64,000 bases of DNA from Candolleomyces eurysporus (Eukaryota; Basidiomycota; Agaricomycetes; Agaricales; Psathyrellaceae), in NCBI GenBank assembly GCA_027579435.1, contig JANBPK010000725.1, positions 124,001 through 188,000 of the forward strand, given 5' to 3'. The notes below the pieces were generated by a model that ran no database searches, had not been told where the DNA came from, and was given only the letters and a program-made list of their open reading frames with translations. The position numbers were made by a program, and so were the translations under genes. This document shows, piece by piece, positions 46,018 to 57,172 of the stretch. How positions within the stretch are numbered: position 1 is the first letter of the stretch; each line of letters begins with the position of its first letter.

Positions 46018-46596
46018 GCGTTCGGATTGGACTGATCCATATTAGGTGAGTGTCCCATTTTCCTGATCTCAGAGCCGTTTTTGATTTGGGTTTCGCAGAG
46101 GAGTCGTCTCGCGGTGCGAAACGGTTTTTGATTGCCACAGGATGTGCTGAGGACCATGCTCACGTAGTAACGTTCGTACATTCACACAAGTAACTTATAT
46201 CAGCATTGCCCGTCCCTACCAGGTGACTTGACCTATCTATATATCAACTATTTTTCCCAGTCTTGACCACCGTGCTCCCCGAAGAACAGAACTGACAAGC
46301 TCTTAGAACTTCCAACGGTCTCGGATACGAACCATCTTGCCATGTTTGGGGGTACCATCGACTACGGATGACTGATCCTTCTGCAGATATTGCAACATCC
46401 GCTGTGCGCAGCTACGCGCTGGCATCCACCGATCAGCCCGACCTGGTTTTCAATTCATTCATTCTGAAGCCGAATGAGATGGGTTATTCAGCCATTGAGC
46501 TTCAGATCCTGTTAACATCTCACCTCTCAGCGAGTCTGAGAGCATCGTATAAAAGGGCTCGTTTTTCATCAGAATTAATTCGCGACAGAAACCATC
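46018..46596. other. Intergenic region with nothing recognised
   Basis: This 579 bp separates F-box-like copy 2 from the DJ-1/PfpI gene. Only weak unrelated frames are present. It presumably carries the promoter of the downstream gene. Confidence 0.4.
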
Positions 46597-47289
46597 ATGA
46601 CCTCGTCTCCCCAAGTCATCGACATCGGAGTTCTCTTGATCCCTGGGTACCAGTGGCTGGATGCTGCTGGTCCCGTCGACTACATCAACAATCATAGTCA
46701 TGCTATGGTGAAGACCGTGGCCGTCCCCGAGACCCTCCTTGCCAAAGCTCCCGTCATAAATTGGCATTACATCTCGTCGGAGGGTAACCTCGACCAGGTG
46801 CCTGCCTCGTCTGGTCCGCCACACGTGCCCACCACGACCTTCGTCGACTGCCCCACCATAGATTACTTGCTCATTCCAGGCCCAAACCCAGCTGTTAAGC
46901 TGTCGGCTGAATGCACCTCCTTCATCAACTCCCGCTTCCCGACCCTCAAAGGGTTGCTCACCATCTGCACCGGCTCCCTCGCCATCGCTCAAACAGGTGT
47001 TTTGGACGGCGTCCAATCAGCAACCAACAAGATGGCACTCAAAATGTTAGCTCAGGCCGGGCTATTGAACAAGAAGGTGAAGTGGGTTTGGGACAAGAGA
47101 TTTGTCGTGGATGGGAAGATATGGAGTGCTGCAGGGATCACCTCGGGGGTCGATCTTGCTGCAGAATTCTCCCGAGTTCACTTCGACCCAGAACTCGTGG
47201 AGTTGGTCAAGACTATTATGGAGTATATTCCCAACCCTGCTCAACCCGATCCATTCGCTTACCTCTTCGATGGAGTCAGCCTTGATTAA
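46597..47289 (+). CDS. DJ-1/PfpI family protein (class I glutamine amidotransferase-like)
   Basis: A single-exon gene of 230 residues, which is unusual among the intron-rich genes of this window. The fold is the DJ-1/PfpI flavodoxin-like type. GVLLIPGYQWLDAAGPVDY forms the first strand and loop. YLLIPGPNP precedes the nucleophile elbow TICTGSLAIAQTGVLDG, with Cys near residue 124. WSAAGITSGVDLAAEF is the conserved Ser/Thr-Ala-Gly-x-x-x-Gly-x-Asp segment seen in isonitrile hydratase-like and related members. The C-terminus ends YLFDGVSLD. Relatives include isonitrile hydratases and glyoxalase III/DJ-1 proteins; the exact reaction cannot be set from the sequence. Confidence 0.88.
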   Translation: MTSSPQVIDIGVLLIPGYQWLDAAGPVDYINNHSHAMVKTVAVPETLLAKAPVINWHYISSEGNLDQVPASSGPPHVPTTTFVDCPTIDYLLIPGPNPAVKLSAECTSFINSRFPTLKGLLTICTGSLAIAQTGVLDGVQSATNKMALKMLAQAGLLNKKVKWVWDKRFVVDGKIWSAAGITSGVDLAAEFSRVHFDPELVELVKTIMEYIPNPAQPDPFAYLFDGVSLD

Positions 47290-48050
47290 GGGAACTGCTA
47301 ATGTACTTTGTTGATGCGTGCCTCGTGTGGTCTGGTCATAGCGTCTGCTCCCTGTTCCAGGGCTTTGATTGTGCTTTTTCGGGCTCGGTGTAATTTGAAA
47401 CACAAATATCTTTAGTCCCCTGCACGCAGCGAAATTCGCTGAGACCGATCCATAAGTTACAAGCCTTCTTGAAGGAGTTGTGCCGGAATAAGCGCTCGCG
47501 GCGCCAGCACAGGTGACGTCGAGTTGAAAGAAGTCCTACGATATTCTACGGCTACAATACCGAGAAACTATTACACTCGTAAATAAAAGGTGTATCAAGT
47601 TCCGGAATGAATAATCAGACGTGGAAGAAATGAAAACTTTAATATGCGTGCCCCAGATCTGCCTCAAAGTCGACTACGATCAGCCCCCGCCTCAAATCTT
47701 AACCTCGTCACTTCAAACAGCGGGCAGATCGCTCTCAGTTGTCGGCTAGAGGGTAGTCGCATTCTCCCTTTCGTATCTTGAGTGGATCTACTAGTGCTGT
47801 CAACTTCCGCTTGGAGTTCGATCGAATGCCACTCCACAACTGGTTTTTTNGTGCGAGGCTTCAGTGTAGCTCGCTTCTTCAATGTTGGGGCAGGAGATCG
47901 TTCAGAGTCCTCAACCTCTTCCTCCTGTTGCGCCCCCTTCCATGCCATACCGAAACATGTATCAGCCGGGGTTCGTCCGGACAGGAATCGAAAGAAGAAC
48001 CCTAATCACGATACCCTGCGGTTACTCCTAGTCCCGAGAACTCAGTCATA
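47290..48050 (-). pseudogene. Duplicated, decayed 3' end of the condensin Cnd3 gene
   Basis: Positions about 47465-47960 align with 50075-50565, which span the final coding exon of the condensin gene and its downstream flank. The minus strand still reads QQEEEVEDSERSPAPTLKK next to a broken Lys-rich tail. The parent reads QQEDEDEEPEGSPAPTSKK. One undetermined base (47850) and several substitutions break the frame. It is a truncated gene copy about 2.6 kb from its parent, in the same orientation. The DNA between 47290 and 47465 holds nothing recognised. Confidence 0.75.
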
Positions 48051-49640
48051 AAACACCATGGGCGCCACTTTCATATGCGATGTAATTTCCCAGCTTCTTC
48101 CCGTTACCCCTCATAGCGTGTGAGGCGAAGCACGAGTTAGGGCCCTTTGAAATCGCAGATTTAATGAAACCGTCACGCTGTCAAGCTAATTTCAAGCTCG
48201 TCATAACGGGAAATCGTCAAGATGGGAGCCAAATAATGTACATAAGTAGCCGTGTCCTGAATCATATCCGGTTGTTCAACGGTACTTAGGGCCTCATTAA
48301 AATTATAAAACTCTACTGTCTAGGAGTTATCGCACCCCGACAACCCCGAATGGATAGATTATCTTCATTAGCTGCAGGTCTTTGTCCAAACTCGGACACG
48401 ACTATCGTGTCTTCCTGTCACGAACAAATAAGGAGTCTTTCCTGCATGGTTCCAGCGATGCAGAGGTCTCCATCGTAGACCTTTCCGGGAACAAGATGTG
48501 CGATATTTGCGGAATCTCGATCCTAGGTGTGGGTACCAGCTATCTCGGGAAGATATAATTAGATAGGCCGTAAGGCAAAGGGGCAGGAGACAGCACACCA
48601 AACAAGCTCGTTGTCTGGACCAGCAAACGACTTGCTCGAGCAAAGCCCATATGCATTTTTGGCATTTCGGTGCGTTAAAGCAGCTATCGGGCGAGATATA
48701 AACATTATTTATCCCAAGAGTTTGAGGGATTCATACCGGAAGGTGGAACTGACTATGCCGTTGTGATCTTCGACGTCCCAGACCTGGGGAGTTGTCTTGT
48801 TTTCGTAGCTGATGAGGGGGGNCGGTCCCGAGCTATCGTAACGTTGCAGAAGATACTCTGTAGAATGCTAGTTGGACGAGTGAGATTTAAGCCATACCAC
48901 ACCCTTGATGATACCTCTGGTGAATTTCGTCAAAAAGGTGTGACCAGCTGAAAACCTAAAGCAATGATATTTTGGATTAACCCAACCGATATACCCGAGT
49001 TACGCACGAAAACTTACCAAACAACCTGACCCATAAAACCTTATGCATGCACCAGTACCCTATGCGAAACTAACGAATCCCTAACTCTGAGAATAACATT
49101 CGTCCGGTCCGAACTGCAATTCACCAAGTACTTCCCATCGGGTGCAAACTGTGCGTGGCCAACAAATGCAGCATGCGCCGGCAAAACCTGCATCGTTTTG
49201 CAATAAAACCAACTTGGGCTTCAAACCAATAGACTCGACAGATTGAATCGGTTTAGTTACCTCAGTGTTCTTGCGTTCGGCGGTAACACCAGCACTGCTC
49301 GTAGGGCCTGATAGCGTGCTGAGAGGAAGAGATGGGGACGATAATGCGCTGAAATTTAGACGTAGCTTCGGTGTAAGAATAGCTTCCACACTGAACTATC
49401 CGACGCAAAGTCATTCGACGATGTTCGTGAGTTCACCAAAAGGGGAGGGGGAGACTAGGGAGGGAGTCCTGTTGCCGGTAGACTCGGTAGTTCGCTTAGC
49501 ATGATCGTGGGCAGGGAGCAGCGCAGTACCAGTGTGAGGAATGCGAGGATAGGTATATAGGTGTTGCGAGGTGTGATGAGAAGACATGCAGCTGTGCGGC
49601 CTTGTTCACACGTCAAATTAATTTGCGAAACGCGTGGGCT
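48051..49640 (-). pseudogene. WD40-like gene relic in degenerate intergenic DNA
   Basis: On the minus strand near 49060-49180 one frame reads AHAAFVGHAQFAPDGKYLV, then NCSSDRTNVILRVRD, a good WD40 blade match. Further along, near 48745-48790, another frame reads QVWDVEDHNGIVSSTF. The pieces are in different frames, separated by stops, with one undetermined base at 48822. I infer a dead WD40 gene; the parent family is not certain (a Swd1/RBBP5-like origin is one possibility). The remaining DNA is AT-rich and featureless. Confidence 0.4.
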
Positions 49641-50316
49641 TGCAAATTGTGGTCATGCAGTCCAATCACCTTAGCTATCTTACCAGATATGTCCAACAGA
49701 ATATTGGATACGACGCGTGGAGGAACGCCACTGCCGATCGTGTAGTCACGTTTATCGCCTCCTATGTCCACTTTGAACGTCGACATGAGAGAGATCCGAG
49801 TGCTAAGAGAAGGAACAAGGATTAGGAGATGCTTAGTCTAGGTAAGTGCCGCAGCCCAGGATGCCTAGATGGTCAGCCGCCACGAGAGCATGCCAGCTCG
49901 TCGTACGAAGGCTCTGGAGGAGGGCTGTGGCGGGAGGTCAGAAATGGGTGTCCGATCGAGAACGACAAGGGAGTTTCAAGAGAGCGCGTTGTTTGGATCA
50001 CATGCGTGATCCAAACAAACTGGACTAGCCGTTGGTTTCCGAACTTGGCGGAACTCCTGTGCGCAGCATTCTTAGACGAATTGTGCCAGAATAATCAAGT
50101 GCCCACGGCGCCAGCACAATACTATCAGGATGAAGTCGCGTTTAAACAAGTCTTACGGTATTCTACGGCTACAAGATTGAAACTATTACACTTGTACATC
50201 GTAGGTGTATCAGGTTCCAGAATAAATAATCAGACATGGAGGGAAAAAATGAATACATTAACGATGGAGATATTATTGAGCCTCAGGTTGCCTCAGCCAG
50301 CTCCAGCTCCTTGAGG
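49641..50316 (+). pseudogene. Possible diverged condensin N-terminal fragment and flanking DNA
   Basis: The plus-strand frame at 49634-49825 contains ATADRVVTFIASYVHFERR. This resembles the AAADRIVKFVGSYVQYLNEK segment of the neighbouring condensin protein, but on the opposite strand. If real, it is a decayed copy of the condensin N-terminus. A plus-strand frame follows at 49829-50314 without recognised domains, overlapping an inverted repeat at 49989-50018. Confidence 0.3.
49989..50018. repeat. Inverted repeat, 13 bp arms with a 4 bp loop
   Basis: The arm TTGTTTGGATCAC (49989-50001) is followed by ATGC and then the exact reverse complement (50006-50018). It lies in degenerate DNA beyond the condensin 3' end. 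It may be a footprint of a small mobile element or a hairpin. Confidence 0.75.
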
Positions 50317-53300
50317 CTAGTCACTCTCAACAGCCGACATATCGTTCTCTTCACGGGTATTCGCATTCTCCTTCTCCTCTTCTGTATCTGGGGCGGATTT
50401 ATTGCTATTACTCTTCCGCTTGGAGTTCGCTCGGCCGTTGCTAGTCCGTGACTGGTTTTTCGCGCGAAGTTTTGGAGCTCGCTTCTTCGATGTTGGGGCA
50501 GGAGATCCTTCAGGCTCCTCGTCCTCGTCCTCTTGTTGCACTTCCTTCGATTTCCTGCAGGTTTGAGCCCTAGTGAGAATGCGGGACATTGACCAAGTAT
50601 GAAAATCAAAGACCGACCTCGTCGCTGTGCCTCTGCGTGTCCGTTTGCGTTCGTCGCCACGCGGAGTTCCAGGTGCATGTGCTCGCCTAGGGGGTTAAAT
50701 TAGGTGCGAAATCAATTATACAATGGTCAAACGACATACTTGGTACCCTTCTTCTTCGTCGGCGTTGAAGGCCGTTCTGTTCCTTCCTCTGGCTCTTGTT
50801 TCACATCATCTTGCACTTCACTCTGAGCTTGGGATCTGGCAAAGTCGGCTTAACGAGAATGCCATGGTCAAACGGACGGGGCGCTTACATGGTAGTCTGA
50901 GTCTGATTGGACTGGGCAGATATCGCCTGACTGCTAGGTCGGGCGCGGGAGGCACGTTTTTTCCTACTGGGCGGCTCCGACACTGTAGGTTCTGGCTCTG
51001 GTTCCGGTTCTGGTTCCCTAAAGGTGGCAACGAATGTCAGGGCTGACGTTAAAAAGCAACTATCCAAGGCGACGTACGATTGGGCAGGGGCGCTAGGAGC
51101 GGACTCGAAGGTTTCATCAGCACTCTCGCTATAAAGAAGTAAATCTCGGTCAGTATTCCGTTCCGGTGCCGTTCAGATAGATTTTAATCACCTCCTGGAC
51201 GCTACTGTCTCATTCCGGGATTCAGGCTCTTCAGCTTTTGGCGGCTCAACCGCAATGTACTCATAAATCTTGGCAACATCTTCCTCCTTGACATAATGCG
51301 AAGGCTTAATTTCCTTCAGCTGATTTTGGAACTGCTGCTTGAATTTTGTCTCGAAGCGGGCAAATATCTTCTGAATAGCTGCGTTTTCCAGTGGACATTG
51401 CTGTGTTCATCATGAGCACGTAAGGTCAACCAACAACAGGAACGGGAAGACGAACTTCAGAAAGATGAGAGATCAATAAATGCACTTTATGAATCGACCG
51501 GTGGTTCAGGTCGGCTGGGATCTGGAGTTGATTCAATACCTGGCAGAATGCCTTGCGATCAGTATCTAGGGATAAAGCTCAGTTAAATTTTCTGGCCTTA
51601 ACTAAGCCGTGAAACCATACCTGATCGGTCCTCGTCGTAGAGAGCGCTCAATAATTGAATGGCAAGCTCAACATGGGCACTCTCTGTTTCAGAGCGTTCC
51701 GTCCCGGTACTGTAATCGAAACCGACGTTAATGGCGTAGAAGTGGGTCGGGCCAGACAGACTCACATTTGGATAGCTTTCGTTGGATCACTCCAATCGAC
51801 AATCATGAGGCCGAAGTCGTACGGTGAGATCATTTCCTGGTCTTCGTCAAGGTCATCATGCATTTTCTTAGCTTGGTCATATGCTGTAAGGAAGATCTAC
51901 AAAATGGTTTTAGCATATCAGTCACTTTCTCCACCTCTCGTTACTCACAGACTGGATGCGAGACTGGTTGGAGGCAGATGCATAAGAATACACTGGGAAG
52001 AAATAAGAGAGACATTGTCGGAGTTCTTGGTTCTCAACCGTCGACGGTGAGATGTAAAGCAAAGCTAGTGTAATCAAAACCTATGGGAAAAGGAGATTAA
52101 ATTAGCCAGCAATGGACAAGCCTCATCGCAGTCACTTACATTTGGCTCAGATATGATCCCTGCTAATACCAGCTTGCAGATTCCGGTACACACAACAGCC
52201 TGGGAACCTGGATCCTCTTCACTCTGCAAAGCCTGAATGAGGAAACCTGTGATTTGCTGGGCCTATACAAAACGGTCATTCACGGGCAAACATACGGTTC
52301 GACAAATACTCACAATGGCTTCGGAATTCTGGAAAAACTCTTGGTCATACACGATCAAGAGGTCGAGAAGCACTTTCAGAACTTGAACCTTCAGTTCAGG
52401 GGGTGAACTCTCGACCTGGCCGATGAAAAGCTGGAACGAGCGTAAAGCCATATTCTGGATCGGCGGATGAGCAGCTAGAAACCGATAGATCGGATTCCGA
52501 CCTACCTTTGCGATCAAGCAACACAATCCCAGGCTGACAAGTGCCTTCTCTCGGATTGCGAGTTCTTTCCGCTTTACGGAGGGCACAATTAGATCGGTAA
52601 GGATGCCTTCAAGCGTGGAGTTGTCTTCGAAACTCTAAGAGAGTTTCAGCTGCGCAATCGAGATCGGTGAAGTCAGATGTAACGCACCCCGTTGACTCGC
52701 TCCAACACAGCGGTGCACAACATGAGGCAACGAATATCCGTCATATCCGCGGTTCGTTTTTCTTCCGCACTCATGGCATCCCGATCCCGGGACTTTCTGG
52801 TAGAGCGACCACCACGGCTGATCGCATCCGTAGCTACAGATATATCGGCGTCTTGGTCTTCGGGCTGGCGAGAACGAGATCAGCAGTAATAACGCAGTAA
52901 CACGCACAACTTACAATGCCAAGAATGTCGTCTACGTCTTCGACTTCCTCTGTTTCACGGAGCTCGACGATGATTTCGACAACGACCCGAATGAGGTCGC
53001 GTTCTGACGGCATGATCTCTTTTAAAACGTCTACGCAACGTTCGATGAGACCAGGGGGCAGCTGAGGATGAGCCAGCATTTCCTCTAAAACATGCTTTCA
53101 ACAGGATGATACAGGAGTTAAAGAAGACAGACTTACTAACGACGGTGAAGACTTTCCTGCGACCAATTTCGTCACCGTAGTCCAGCTTGAGAGCCATCCG
53201 CAGTAGTTCACTGAGGATGACTTCATGCTTCGCCAGCTCTTCTTCGAGGTCCTCCTCATCTGAGATTGACTCCTTGCCCGCACCAGCGAGCCTTGCACTT

Positions 53301-54828
53301 TCGATGTTTTCAAGGGCACTTAGCAATTGATTATACGCCTCTTGAATGTGAAACGCAAATGCAGTTACTACGGGTAGCGCTGCGGCTTCCAGTCGCGTTT
53401 CGTTCCCATTCTTTATGCAATGATCGACGAATACTCTTGCGAGAACAGCGGCCTCGGGTGTGAGCTTCTGCCAATAGGATTCTGGGAGTAGGTCAGCAAA
53501 GAAAAAACTCTCACTCGAAAAAAAAGAACGTACCGGGAAACGCGAATGCCTCCGCAATGTCGGGGCGGGTTACGAATATCGAGGTCAAGGTGTCAACAGC
53601 AATGACTTCCCCTGAACCGATGACATCGAACAGCGAGAGGAACCGGATAAGCCCCTTCATGAGCCCCGAGTCGTCTCCTTCCCATGCCCCGAGTGCATCG
53701 TCCTCCTGTGCTGCGTCGGCCTCAGCGAGAATGACGTCAAACCATTTCGTCAAGAGCTTCCCAGCTGCGACACGCACTCCCGGTTCTCGGTCACCAAGGC
53801 CATCTTTGATGACCTGTTCCCGCTGTACAAGACTGAGTTGGCGAGGGTGTCCGAGTTTGGGGAGTACTGCGGTGTACATGATCTTCCGGGTCGTAGTGTC
53901 AACATCTCGCGTTCGCTTAAGGACCGTTCCGATCGTGGCAGGCGTAAGGGGGACATTAAGAAGGGAAGCGCGTCGAACCTCGCTGTTAGTAAAGGAGTTA
54001 GATCTTAGCCACAAGAGGACGGAAAAGACACGCACGCCGCTGAATCCGTTGCCAACACTTCCAGCAGAATATCCAATACAGACTGCTCCCCTTCCTCCAT
54101 TTCTTCTGGATCTTCACTGCCCACGAGTTTGGACAAGGCGGCGGCGGCGTGGGCTCTAATGAGGGTTTCCTTGTCATTGAGTCGCTCAATCAGTCCTTCT
54201 CGCAGCAGCGAGTATGTATCTTCGCTATTGTTTCGTGAGTCAAGGCGCCAGATGTGATGAGGGCTACTACTCACTCAACCTCGCCGATGTGCGATATCAG
54301 CTCCGACACCAAATGAAGACAGCGGAATCGGACATTCTTGTTTTTAGCTGAGAAGCCTTGCAGCAGCCATCCAATTATCCGGGCCACGAATCTCGAGGTT
54401 GTAGTGTCCGAGTCATCCTCTGCGGAACCTCCTTCCTTCGCCTGCTCTTGCAACACTGGTTCGAGTCAGAGGTCCGCTCGTCAATTTCAGAGTTCTTTCC
54501 CCTCACCTTTCTCGTTCAGATATTGGACATATGAACCGACGAACTTGACAATCCGATCGGCAGCGGCGGGCCCCTTCTTCATGTCCAATACTCTGTTCAA
54601 CATATCCAAGAAAGCGTCGGCGAAGGCCCTCTCCCCAACAAACTTGGTCGTCGTTGTGCCATTCTTCTTCTTGGTCGGTATTGCCACCTCTGCTGCCCGG
54701 AGGTGGAGCTTATAGAGAGCGACGCAGTTCTTCTTGTGGTTGGCAAGCGAGGTTTGGACTTGGTCGAATATTGTAGCGATGGCCTCGTGCACCGTATCCA
54801 AGTCGATGGGGTCGTTAGATTTGGCCAT
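50317..54828 (-). CDS. Condensin complex non-SMC subunit 3 (Cnd3/Ycg1/CAP-G)
   Basis: HEAT-repeat subunit of condensin, which compacts chromosomes in mitosis and with the Brn1 kleisin forms a DNA safety-belt. The start is the ATG at 54828 (MAKSNDPIDLDTVHEAIATI). The family N-terminus follows: FADAFLDMLNRVLDMKKGP then ADRIVKFVGSYVQYLNEK. HEAT segments include NVRFRCLHLVSELISHIG, LREGLIERLNDKETLIRAHA, VRRASLLNVPLTPATIGTVL and ITSIFVTRPDIAEAF-like exons. More than ten introns are present. The C-terminal part is low-complexity: an EPEPEPEP tract, Lys/Arg-rich stretches (SKKRAPKLRAKNQ) and a final acidic tail ENDMSAVESD. The stop is at 50317-50319. The protein is probably 1,100-1,200 residues. A duplicate of the last exon lies at 47465-47960. 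Confidence 0.87.
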
Positions 54829-55579
54829 GGTCGAGCTGCTGTAGAGCGCACACGGGCCCTGGATTATACGCGCAAATTGCTGTCGAGGGGAATGTCAACC
54901 GTGTCCGTTGATCACGAACACCGTGTACGCGTTGTTGTGCTTTGTTTGGCTCGATCGTGTCCACCTGTCCAGAGTCAGCTCAAGGCCCTTGAACGGAGAC
55001 CTTGAACAATGGGTGAAATTTTTATTTCTTCCAGCATGGTCAACCATTCCGAAAAGCCATGGCCAATGTCAATGGTACGACCTTCGCTCCACAATCGTCC
55101 CGGTGGCCCATTAATGAATTAATGGCGGTTAGCAGGGTACCGTAGATCGCCCCCGATACTTGAAATTTTCACCCCCCAGGATCGGTGTCGGTCAGGGTCC
55201 AATCGTCGCAGTACTCTGCGCAAGAGTAAACATCAATCGCTATCACTGGCAGAGTAAGCAGGATCTCAATCGCAGCCCTGCAGTCACTCCTACTCTCGTA
55301 AACCGAAACCCGGGCGTAAAACACAACTGACAGGCCGCTTTCATGTGGTACGCAAGTCCCGGCTTCCCCGTAGCTACGCGTCATAGTGTGCGTGATGGTC
55401 CGTATACGAGAAGTTGACACTAATTCTGACTACGTTGCAGCCGTTTATATTGCCTCGACCCCTTTAAGCCCACTGCGCTTCCGCAGCACGGTCATGCATT
55501 TTGCTGCGGTTTTTGATAAAGTTGTGATAAAGCAAGATAAAACTAGAAGTGGCATGATTGGGAAGTTTGTCCACCAAAA
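54829..55579. other. Intergenic region, divergent promoter of condensin and the GNAT array
   Basis: This 751 bp separates the condensin start from the first GNAT gene. A minus-strand frame at 55169-55420 has no recognised domain. No repeat of the GNAT array extends into it. Confidence 0.4.
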
Positions 55580-56676
55580 ATGAGCAACTCAGCGACACCT
55601 CACACCTCTGAAACTATCGTCGGCCGCGTCGACCACCAATTCTGGGCCTCCTTGATGGAGCTGGACGAACATGTCGATGTCCAATTGCTAAAAGATAGTG
55701 AGTATCGCGTTCTTACCGATCGTCTTGAACGATGCTCACCTAGGACTGCTTCACTACCGCAGCGGACGTATTCCATGCTTCCAGAAGCTGGGATGCTGCT
55801 TTCAAAAATGACCCACTTTACAACTATGTTCGCGGAGTACGAACCCTCCGCCACACATTAGCTGGTTTCATTTCTAACGTCCGGTGAACAGGGAGAAAGA
55901 GAAAGTTACTGGCAGAGCTTGCTCAAACGAGAAGCAATGGCAGGGCTATTTGTCGCTTGGAAACGAACAAAAATCGTTATCACCATGAAGGGTGGCTCAT
56001 CCGTGGTTATCCTGTACGTTCGCTTACTCCATTCTCCAACTTCCGCGACCCTAACGCTCCGTGAAGTCATCCTCCCTCACTACCCTCGAAAACACAGAGA
56101 GACGCTTTCTTAGAATCATTTGGAAGCTCCTTGCTAGAATTTGGAAGAAACATTGGGAGCAGAGAAGCTCGCAAGGTCAGTATCGGCGGTTGAGTCCCCA
56201 CCTATCACGGTAGACTGACCAAACACAGCGTGATCTAGAAAGCCGGAATAAAATCAACAAAGTTATCTCTGAGAAACTCGGTGAAAGAGTAAGAGAGATG
56301 ATCCACGTCCCTCTTGTATTCACCGCCCCAGCGAGCCAGGGACGCGGATATGCCGGTGCTCTCCTTGACACAGTCGGCAGGCTGGTTCGTCGTGCTTCCT
56401 CCACTTCACGTACAAGCACTTAACAATTATTTTCGTTTCTTATAGGCTGACATGCTCGGAGAAGCTTGCTGGCTCGGATCCAGCAACATCGAAAACGAGC
56501 CATTTTACAACTCGCACGGATTCATGGCCGTTGGTGAGGCTATCATCGGCGACGACGATCCAGACTGGCATGAACCCCCAGTAGTCGTCCAAATCGTGAG
56601 CATTTCCCATTGATATCAACGTATGTAGGAGGTTAATGGCTCTATGCTTTAGATGGTGCGAGAGCCAAAGATGTGA
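55580..56676 (+). CDS. GNAT-family N-acetyltransferase, array member A
   Basis: First of five tandem Gcn5-related acetyltransferases that transfer an acetyl group from acetyl-CoA. Seven exons give about 260 residues, all joined in frame. Exon 1 encodes MSNSATPHTSETIVGRVDHQ and continues to LLKD. Exon 2 uses the acceptor TACCGCAG near 55762 (SWDAAFKNDPLYNYVRG). Exon 3 ends WKRTKIVITMKGGSSVV. Exon 5 carries the acetyl-CoA loop, ASQGRGYAGALL (Q-x-x-G-x-A/G). Exon 6 carries ENEPFYNSHGFMAVGEAI, the N-x-x-FY-x-x-x-GF motif B region. Exon 7 encodes MVREPKM and stops at 56674-56676. It is the most divergent of the five. The substrate is unknown. Confidence 0.82.
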
Positions 56677-57172
56677 ATGATTCTTCGAATGAAGGACGCG
56701 TCTCAGAACTCGTTTCGCATCTCACCGACATGATCCTGGTTGCCCCCAACCTCCCGTTGAACGAGGGCAGCATATGAAAGCAATCACTCCCATCGGTACC
56801 GAGGCTCGAGAAATAAGGGTTCCATAAGCCTTAGTTGGAGCTCGACCGTCACATCTTTGGAAGCAAGAACGGCAAAGTGGTTCCCGCCCGTTCTAATTAT
56901 GCTCTCCGTCGAGGCCGAGGAACCCCCCGGGACGTGAGGGAACTGGCAACGATAACACATTTACGTGTGGAAGACAACCATATGGGGACTTTTGCACTCT
57001 ATCAAGAAGCTTCGTACACAAGATTGTGGCTTCGCGGAATTGATATATACTTAGCTGTGACACACGTATACGTTAGTCGTCCGCAGCAGCGATAGGAACA
57101 CTCATTAATCTGACGTATTCAGTTTTGTTCTGAACCACGTCGAACTTCCCTTCTTTTCTCCTATCAGATCAG
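56677..57172. repeat. Inter-gene spacer shared with 60119-60587
   Basis: From the last exon of member A (about 56652) to the start of member B the sequence aligns with 60119-60587, for example the CATATGAA and GTGGAAGACAACCATATGG segments. This defines the left part of the duplicated block of the array. Confidence 0.7.

Noticed and set aside
54455..54480. GGTTCGAGTC motif resembling a tRNA T-loop
   Set aside because: It lies in a condensin intron, and no acceptor stem, D-loop or anticodon arm could be found around it.
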